From positions 1-17,150 of the forward strand of contig JALRBF010000260.1 of NCBI GenBank assembly GCA_023262365.1: a DNA stretch of 17,150 bases, read 5' to 3'. The first letter of the stretch is position 1. Each line of letters starts with the position of its first letter. The DNA comes from Burkholderiaceae bacterium (GTDB lineage: Bacteria > Pseudomonadota > Gammaproteobacteria > Burkholderiales > Burkholderiaceae_C). The notes under the pieces were generated by a model. The model ran no database searches, was not told where the DNA came from, and saw only the letters and a program-made list of their open reading frames with translations. Shown piece by piece: positions 14,440 to 17,150 of this stretch. Both the position numbers and the translations under genes were made by a program.

Positions 14440-15243
14440 ATGCCCTCTTCACGACCATCGCACGATGCGGTCAACGGGCAATCCCACGTCCCCAGGGAAT
14501 TACTGCGTCAAGCCATCACGCACCGTGTGGTGCCGGCGCTGCTGGGGCGCGCGGCCAACGGCGACAAAGCCCGCGTGCTACCCGGCGAGTCCTCGGTGCT
14601 GGCTTTGGCGCAACACATTCTGAGCGAGTCCATTGACCCCGCCCGCCAACTGGTGCGCGCGCAGCTCGGCGCCGGCGTCAGCACCGAAGACGTTTACCTA
14701 CACCTGTTGGCGCCGGCCGCGCGCGTGTTGGGTCGGCACTGGGAGAGCGACGCGTGCAACTTTGTTGAGGTGACGTGGGGCATGGGCCAGCTGCACCAGC
14801 TGCTGCGCGAGCACCCGCTAAGCCGCCCCGCAGCCGGCACCGCCGCCGTGGGCCAGGTACTGCTGTGCCCCATGCCGGGCGAGCAACACACCTTTGGCTT
14901 GGCCATGGTGGCCGAGTTTTTGCTGCAAGCCGGCTGGCTGGTGCAGCGCCAACAGTTCGCCAGTCAGGCCGAGGCCGTGGTGTGGGTCAAACAACACCAC
15001 GTGCACGTGGTCGCACTCAGCGTGGGCCACACCGACAGCGCCGCTCCCTTGGCCGAACTCGCCCGCGCCCTGCGCCGTGCCAGCGCCAACCCCCGCGTGG
15101 CCCTGCTCGCGGGTGGGGCGGGCTTACACGCCAGCCAAACCCCGGCAGCCAGCCTGGGTTTGGACGCCTTGGCCGAGGCCGCGCCCGACGTGCCGCGTTT
15201 GGCGGCACAATACCTACAACCTAACCGCATTGCCAAAAGTTAA
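14440..15243 (+). CDS. aerR: B12-binding-domain photosynthesis regulator AerR/PpaA
   Basis: A 267-residue protein of the AerR/PpaA family, which in Rhodobacter binds cobalamin and modulates the PpsR/CrtJ repressor in response to light and redox. An N-terminal helical B12-cap-like region contains RVLGRHWESDACNFVEVTWG (about residues 95-114). A Rossmann-type cobalamin domain follows, with GEQHTFGLAMVAEFLLQAGW (147-166); H150 is at the place of the lower cobalt ligand. The glycine-rich end of the fold, VALLAGGAGLHAS, is near 220-232. It is divergent from bchF and only 14 bp upstream of ppsR, so the regulator pair is probably co-transcribed. The symbol ppaA is used for the same gene in some species. 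Cobalamin binding is inferred, not shown. Confidence 0.9.
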   Translation: MPSSRPSHDAVNGQSHVPRELLRQAITHRVVPALLGRAANGDKARVLPGESSVLALAQHILSESIDPARQLVRAQLGAGVSTEDVYLHLLAPAARVLGRHWESDACNFVEVTWGMGQLHQLLREHPLSRPAAGTAAVGQVLLCPMPGEQHTFGLAMVAEFLLQAGWLVQRQQFASQAEAVVWVKQHHVHVVALSVGHTDSAAPLAELARALRRASANPRVALLAGGAGLHASQTPAASLGLDALAEAAPDVPRLAAQYLQPNRIAKS

Positions 15244-15257
15244 TTGTTTTGTCAGAC

Positions 15258-16700
15258 ATGACCGCGCGACAACCCCAACCCAGTTTGAACTTCGGCCAAG
15301 CTGAACGGCACTTGGGCGGCTTGCACGCGTCCTCGGCGGCCTCGTTGCTTGCCGCCAGTGGCGACTTGGTGCTGCTGCTCAACGCCAACGGCACCATCCT
15401 CGACCTCGCCTGCAGCCGCGAAGACCTGGCCAGTTGGAACTTAAGCGACTGGATAGGCCAGCCCTGGGAGCGCACCGTCACGGGCGAGAGCGTGCCCAAA
15501 ATTCAAGCCATGCTGCAAGACGCCCAGCGCGGCCAGCCCGCGCAGTCGCGGCAAGTCAACCACCCCAGTCCCATGGGCAGCGACCTGCCAGTTGCCTACC
15601 GCGTGGTGCCGTTGGGCGATCGCGAGCACGCCGCGCAGTTTGCCGCCATTGGGCGAGACCTGCGCGACACCACACGCATGCAGCAACGGCTGGTGGCCGC
15701 CCAAACCCAAATGGAGCGCGACCACTGGCAGGCGCAAGCCATTCAAACCCGCGCCCAAGCCATGATTGAGCTCAGCGGCGAGGCACTGCTGGTGCTCGAG
15801 GCCGACCAATGGAGCCTGGTGCAAGCCAACGCCGCGGCGCACCAGCTGCTGGGCCCCACCCTTGCGCAATCGGGCTGGACGCTGCTGGGGCAGGTTGGCC
15901 CGGCGGCGCAGCAAACCCTTATGCAGCACGCCGCGCAGTTGCAGTCGGGCTCCGGGCCGCGGGTGGCGCACTTTAACCTCGATCACCACGGCAACGTGTG
16001 GCAAGCCGCCTTGCAACGCGCCGACGTGGGTGGCAGCAGCCAATGGCTGCTGCGCTTGTCTGGCCACCCCACCGCCGCCGGCGAAACCGACCAAACTTGG
16101 GCCCCCATGGCCAACAGCGCGCCCGATGCGCTGCTCATCACCAACCCGCTGGGCATCATCGAGCACGCCAACCCCAGTTTTTTGCGCGCCGTGCAGTGCA
16201 CCGGCCCCGAGCAGGTGCTGGGCACCTCGCTCGAGACCTGGCTGGGGCGGCAAGAAGTCGATCAAAGCGTGCTGCTGTCCAACCTCAAACAACACGGCAG
16301 CGTGCGCTTGTTTGCCACCGAACTGCGTGGAGCCCTGGGCGCCGGCACCGAGGTCGAAATCTCGGCCTCGGCCATTGGCGAGAACCGCCCGGCCCGCTAC
16401 GGCTTTGTGCTGCGCGACGTCAGCCGTCGCCTAGACGAAACCCCCAAAGAATTGCCGCGCACCGCCAGCGAAATGACCGAACTCGTGGGCCGCCTGCCGC
16501 TCAAAGACATCGTGCGTGAAACCACCGACCTCATCGAGCAGCTGTGCATTCAGGCCGCGCTTGAGCTTACTGGCGACAACCGCGCCTCAGCGGCCGAAAT
16601 GCTCGGCCTGTCCCGCCAAAGCCTGTACATCAAGCTGCGCCGCTTTCAACTGGGCGACGGCGTGGACGACACCACCGTAAAAACCGAGAGTCAATCCTAG
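15258..16700 (+). CDS. ppsR: Transcriptional regulator PpsR/CrtJ (PAS-PAS-Fis-type HTH)
   Basis: A 480-residue regulator of photosynthesis genes. Domains (numbers from ATG 15258): N-terminal PAS-like domain (about 25-135), a Gln-rich helical linker (about 138-168, with RMQQRLVAAQTQ), PAS1 (about 168-270), PAS2 (about 282-392, with DALLITNPLGIIEHANPSFL) and a Fis-type helix-turn-helix at the C-terminus (RASAAEMLGLSRQSLYIKL, about 442-460). Cysteines are C52, C314 and C430; C430 (EQLCIQAALELTGDN) fits the redox cysteine of the DNA-binding domain in Rhodobacter PpsR/CrtJ, but no cysteine lies near position 250. The start could also be TTG at 15249; neither start has a clear Shine-Dalgarno, so coupling to aerR is likely. 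Expected targets include the TGT-N12-ACA sites at bchF and bchG. Confidence 0.95.
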   Translation: MTARQPQPSLNFGQAERHLGGLHASSAASLLAASGDLVLLLNANGTILDLACSREDLASWNLSDWIGQPWERTVTGESVPKIQAMLQDAQRGQPAQSRQVNHPSPMGSDLPVAYRVVPLGDREHAAQFAAIGRDLRDTTRMQQRLVAAQTQMERDHWQAQAIQTRAQAMIELSGEALLVLEADQWSLVQANAAAHQLLGPTLAQSGWTLLGQVGPAAQQTLMQHAAQLQSGSGPRVAHFNLDHHGNVWQAALQRADVGGSSQWLLRLSGHPTAAGETDQTWAPMANSAPDALLITNPLGIIEHANPSFLRAVQCTGPEQVLGTSLETWLGRQEVDQSVLLSNLKQHGSVRLFATELRGALGAGTEVEISASAIGENRPARYGFVLRDVSRRLDETPKELPRTASEMTELVGRLPLKDIVRETTDLIEQLCIQAALELTGDNRASAAEMLGLSRQSLYIKLRRFQLGDGVDDTTVKTESQS

Positions 16701-16713
16701 TTGATTTATTTAG

Positions 16714-16731
16714 TGTAAATATAAATTGACA
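16714..16731 (+). promoter_or_regulatory. PpsR/CrtJ-type operator overlapping the bchG -35
   Basis: The sequence TGTAAATATAAATTGACA matches TGT-N12-ACA perfectly. It begins 14 bp after the ppsR stop, in an A/T-rich patch. Its right end, TTGACA (16726-16731), is also the -35 of the predicted bchG promoter, so binding should repress bchG directly. Confidence 0.7.
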
Positions 16732-16754
16732 CACCCTGGCCCGCGCCACACAAT
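16726..16754 (+). promoter_or_regulatory. Predicted promoter of bchG, leaderless geometry
   Basis: The hexamers are TTGACA (16726-16731) and, after 17 bp, CACAAT (16749-16754, 4 of 6). The bchG ATG follows after GCGGGC, so the transcript would begin at or next to the ATG. Hexamer spacing and distance to the start codon are identical to the bchF promoter. The -10 is weak, as expected if transcription depends on release of repression or on an activator. Confidence 0.5.
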
Positions 16755-16760
16755 GCGGGC

Positions 16761-17150
16761 ATGGCGATTCCGTCACTGTCGGCTGTGGCCGAACTTCTCA
16801 AGCCCGTCACCTGGTTTCCTCCCATGTGGGCATTTGCCTGCGGCGTGGTTGCCTCGGCGGCGCCGCTGGCCGAGCACTGGCACATTTTGTTGCTGGGTGT
16901 GCTGCTGGCTGGGCCACTGGTGTGCGCCACCAGCCAGGCCGTGAACGACTGGTTCGATCGCCATGTGGATGCCATTAACGAGCCCAACCGCCCCATTCCA
17001 TCTGGTCGTATTCCAGGCCGATGGGGCCTTTACCTTGCGCTAAGCTGGACCTTTATTTCTTTGCTGGTGGCCACAGCCCTTGGCCCCTGGGGCTTTGGCG
17101 CTGCTGCCTTAGGTCTGACATTGGCCTGGGCCTACAGCATGCCGCCCCTT
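16761..17150 (+). CDS. bchG: Bacteriochlorophyll synthase BchG, N-terminal part (truncated by window edge)
   Basis: 130 codons are present; the frame is still open at the right edge. The start reads MAIPSLSAVAELLKPVTWFPPMWAF, which is typical of the bacteriochlorophyll/chlorophyll synthase branch of UbiA prenyltransferases. These membrane enzymes esterify bacteriochlorophyllide a with geranylgeranyl or phytyl diphosphate. The Mg/diphosphate-binding motif NDWFDRHVD (residues 62-70) and NEPNRPIPSGRI (73-84) are intact, and hydrophobic segments surround them. The ATG at 16761 is 60 bp after the ppsR stop. An ATG at 16753 is out of frame. No convincing Shine-Dalgarno is present, in line with the predicted leaderless promoter. 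Confidence 0.95.
   Translation, partial: MAIPSLSAVAELLKPVTWFPPMWAFACGVVASAAPLAEHWHILLLGVLLAGPLVCATSQAVNDWFDRHVDAINEPNRPIPSGRIPGRWGLYLALSWTFISLLVATALGPWGFGAAALGLTLAWAYSMPPL

Noticed and set aside
15441..16295. 284-codon open frame antisense to ppsR
   Set aside because: Mirror of ppsR codon bias (Gly/His/Leu-rich), no recognisable domain, no promoter or ribosome-binding site.
16691..16704. TCAA-N6-TTGA inverted repeat around the ppsR stop, considered as an FNR site
   Set aside because: The FNR consensus is TTGAT-N4-ATCAA; the arms here are in the opposite order and the spacing does not fit. Also too short for a terminator.

Overview
This window is the core of a photosynthesis gene cluster. 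It encodes (bacterio)chlorophyll a biosynthesis, reaction-centre assembly and redox/light regulation. The base composition (GC-rich, with A/T-rich islands only at control regions), the gene order bchF-N-B-H-L-M-lhaA-puhA-B-C-acsF-puhE and the adjacent aerR-ppsR-bchG unit resemble betaproteobacterial (Burkholderiales, Comamonadaceae-like) phototrophs such as Rubrivivax, Rhodoferax or Limnohabitans relatives. The taxon is inferred from gene order and protein character only; no marker gene is present.

Layout. From about 14233 down to position 1, everything is on the minus strand in one very tight series of twelve complete genes plus a partial thirteenth: bchF, bchN, bchB, bchH, bchL, bchM, lhaA, puhA, puhB, puhC, acsF, puhE and the 5' end of crtI, which runs off the left edge. 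Six junctions are 4-bp ATGA/GTGA overlaps, one is a 1-bp overlap, and the largest gap is 33 bp (lhaA/puhA). This looks like one superoperon. A 206-bp A/T-rich intergenic region (14234-14439) separates it from a divergent plus-strand group: aerR (ppaA), ppsR (crtJ) and, after a 60-bp gap with its own control site, the 5' part of bchG, cut by the right edge.

How the genes work together. BchH is the large Mg-chelatase subunit. BchM methylates Mg-protoporphyrin, AcsF closes ring E using oxygen, BchL/N/B form the light-independent protochlorophyllide reductase, BchF hydrates the 3-vinyl group, and BchG esterifies bacteriochlorophyllide. PuhA is the reaction-centre H subunit; PuhB, PuhC, PuhE and LhaA assist reaction-centre and LH1 assembly. 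CrtI starts carotenoid desaturation. AerR (B12-type) and PpsR (PAS-PAS-HTH) are the expected regulators.

No undescribed multi-gene system is visible; the protein content is a canonical cluster. The most interesting signals are regulatory. The promoters of bchF and bchG, on opposite strands about 2.5 kb apart, have the same architecture: a PpsR-type TGT-N12-ACA operator whose right half is the -35 TTGACA, a 17-bp spacer, a weak -10 and only 6 bp to the ATG. This predicts leaderless mRNAs with operator-occluded -35 elements. PpsR here also keeps the cysteine of its DNA-binding domain but lacks a cysteine near the position of the second redox cysteine of the Rhodobacter proteins.
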